From NCBI RefSeq assembly GCF_003479425.1, contig NZ_QUHC01000001.1, positions 930,001 through 994,000 of the forward strand: 64,000 bases of DNA. Direction: 5' to 3'. The stretch is from Odoribacter sp. AF15-53 (GTDB taxonomy: Bacteria > Bacteroidota > Bacteroidia > Bacteroidales > Marinifilaceae). Of this stretch, positions 63,179-64,000 are shown in pieces. The first letter of the stretch is position 1. Each line of letters opens with the position of its first letter. The position numbers were made by a program, and so were the translations under genes. The notes below the pieces were generated by a model. It was not told the origin of the DNA, did not search any database, and worked only from the letters and a program-made list of their open reading frames with translations.

Positions 63179-63602
63179 TAAATTAACTTTATTCCGATGG
63201 TATTCCACCATCCACGTTTTTGAATTGTGCAAAAATAAGAAAATGTTTTATTCCGAATTGCAAAACATTCAGAAAACAACTATCGCACCTTCACTTTCCA
63301 ATAATTACGTCTGTTTTCTAGCTTCTAAAAAAAGAAATGATATGTGAAAAAACCAACGTTAATTAATACGACAAATATAGGCTATTTATTGATATTTTCG
63401 CATCTAATCACATTTTGTTTAACGTTGTCATTCCCAACATACAACAAATATGGAAGTTGACTTTTCGAATTTCTTTTCAATCATGAACGAAGTATATTAA
63501 TAAACGTTCCATTTATGATACAAAAAAGCAACTATAATATTTGGTTGGAAATAACTGATTACAATACCGTTAACTTAATGATTAAAAAGCATTTCAAAAA
63601 TC
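63179..63602. other. intergenic region between divergent phosphoesterase and sigma factor genes
   Basis: 424 bp, AT-rich. Apart from the weak phosphoesterase promoter candidate at 63230-63264, no gene, hairpin or repeat copy was recognised. The sigma factor gene has no clear consensus promoter within 100 bp, as may be expected of an autoregulated ECF gene. Confidence 0.5.
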
Positions 63603-64000
63603 ATGCAGAATAGTTTTGTAGTAAACTTCACGGACAAAGAAAAAACTTTTCGCTATTTATACGAAAAATACGTGGTACTCTTACGCTATTTTGCCGTCAA
63701 ATACATTAATGATCAAACGATTGTCTCTGATATCATTCAAGATGCCTTTGTCCGGTTATGGGAAAAATTACACCTGTTTAAAGATGAAAATGAAGCCAAA
63801 GCATTCTTGTACAAAGTCGTACAAAATGCGTGCATCGACCTGATCCGGCATCATGAAGTTACCGAAAAATACGTGCAACACATCGTGTCCGAGAACGAAG
63901 AAGAAAAATCATTCTTAGACAACTTGTTTGAAGCCGAAATATTCGAGGCTTTAAGAACCGTGTTTAATGAACTCCCTCCCGCCTGCAAAGAAGTATACTT
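63603..64000 (+). CDS. ECF RNA polymerase sigma factor (3' truncated by window edge)
   Basis: 132 complete codons from ATG 63603, running off the window. MQNSFVVNFTDKEKTFRYLY, then sigma region 2 with SDIIQDAFVRLWEKLHLF and AFLYKVVQNACIDLIRHHE, a linker with NEEEKSFLDN, and the start of region 4 (LRTVFNELPPACKEVY). The LPPACKEVY segment is typical of the large Bacteroidota ECF group whose genes often precede FecR anti-sigma and SusC/SusD genes. What follows cannot be seen. Confidence 0.92.
   Translation, partial: MQNSFVVNFTDKEKTFRYLYEKYVVLLRYFAVKYINDQTIVSDIIQDAFVRLWEKLHLFKDENEAKAFLYKVVQNACIDLIRHHEVTEKYVQHIVSENEEEKSFLDNLFEAEIFEALRTVFNELPPACKEVY

Noticed and set aside
1..64000. tRNA, rRNA, CRISPR arrays, prophage or integrase modules
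   Set aside because: No T-loop/acceptor patterns, regular repeat-spacer arrays, integrase or transposase proteins were recognised on either strand. A tRNA scan and covariance-model search would settle the RNA part.

Overview
The window looks like chromosomal DNA of an anaerobic gut Bacteroidales, most plausibly the Odoribacteraceae (Odoribacter/Butyricimonas). This is inferred from gene content and signals and was not tested by a search. Supporting signs are promoters of the Bacteroidota type (TTTG, about 19 nt, TAnnTTTG), many SPII lipoproteins with acidic residues after the lipid cysteine, TonB-dependent receptors, ECF sigma factors, LytTR regulators, an S46 dipeptidyl-peptidase, a membrane pyrophosphatase, and PerR next to rubrerythrin. 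No tRNA, rRNA, CRISPR array, prophage or insertion sequence was seen.

Layout. 1-7232: 3' end of a DPP11-type peptidase, iron superoxide dismutase, a TonB receptor with a probable surface lipoprotein, then PerR, N-rubredoxin rubrerythrin and a small alpha/beta hydrolase (oxidative-stress theme). 7289-13688: thiD, an RsmI-like methyltransferase, a PhnP-like metallohydrolase, gyrA and a TPR protein. 13894-20448: a hypothetical lipoprotein, an SDR oxidoreductase, a DUF3078 outer-membrane protein, a nucleoid-associated protein, mltG and the rpsF-rpsR-rplI operon. 20449-21012: a large intergenic region made of nested palindromes. 21013-28451: uvrA, pyrK-pyrD, then an XRE regulator divergent from an aminopeptidase P, separated by 650 bp carrying two clusters of a TTACA-NN-TGTAA motif. 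28698-31428: a lipoprotein divergent from an ECF sigma factor that overlaps a probable anti-sigma/beta-barrel fusion. 32449-39639: purH followed by mreB-mreC-mreD-mrdA-rodA, the rod-shape (elongasome) cluster. 39723-42862: hutI and a fused formiminotransferase-cyclodeaminase (histidine degradation).

42929-49887: a lipoprotein, a nitroreductase and a probable signalling operon on the minus strand: HU-like half protein, TonB receptor, a histidine-kinase paralogue that has lost its phospho-acceptor histidine and ATP-binding motifs, an intact kinase, and a LytTR response regulator. 50135-63178: hppA, rimO, a YgiQ radical-SAM protein, two TPR proteins, a helical protein of unknown function, a free-methionine-sulfoxide reductase, pepD, a MarR regulator, a DUF1904 protein and an NrnA-like DHH phosphoesterase. 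The window ends inside an ECF sigma factor gene.

Most genes are housekeeping. The most unusual items are the motif array between the XRE regulator and the aminopeptidase, in which two copies coincide exactly with the -7 boxes of the two divergent promoters; the kinase/pseudokinase pair behind a TonB receptor; the sigma factor coupled to a membrane-spanning protein with an outer-membrane-type barrel; and several families of dispersed intergenic repeats, one of which flanks pepD on both sides.
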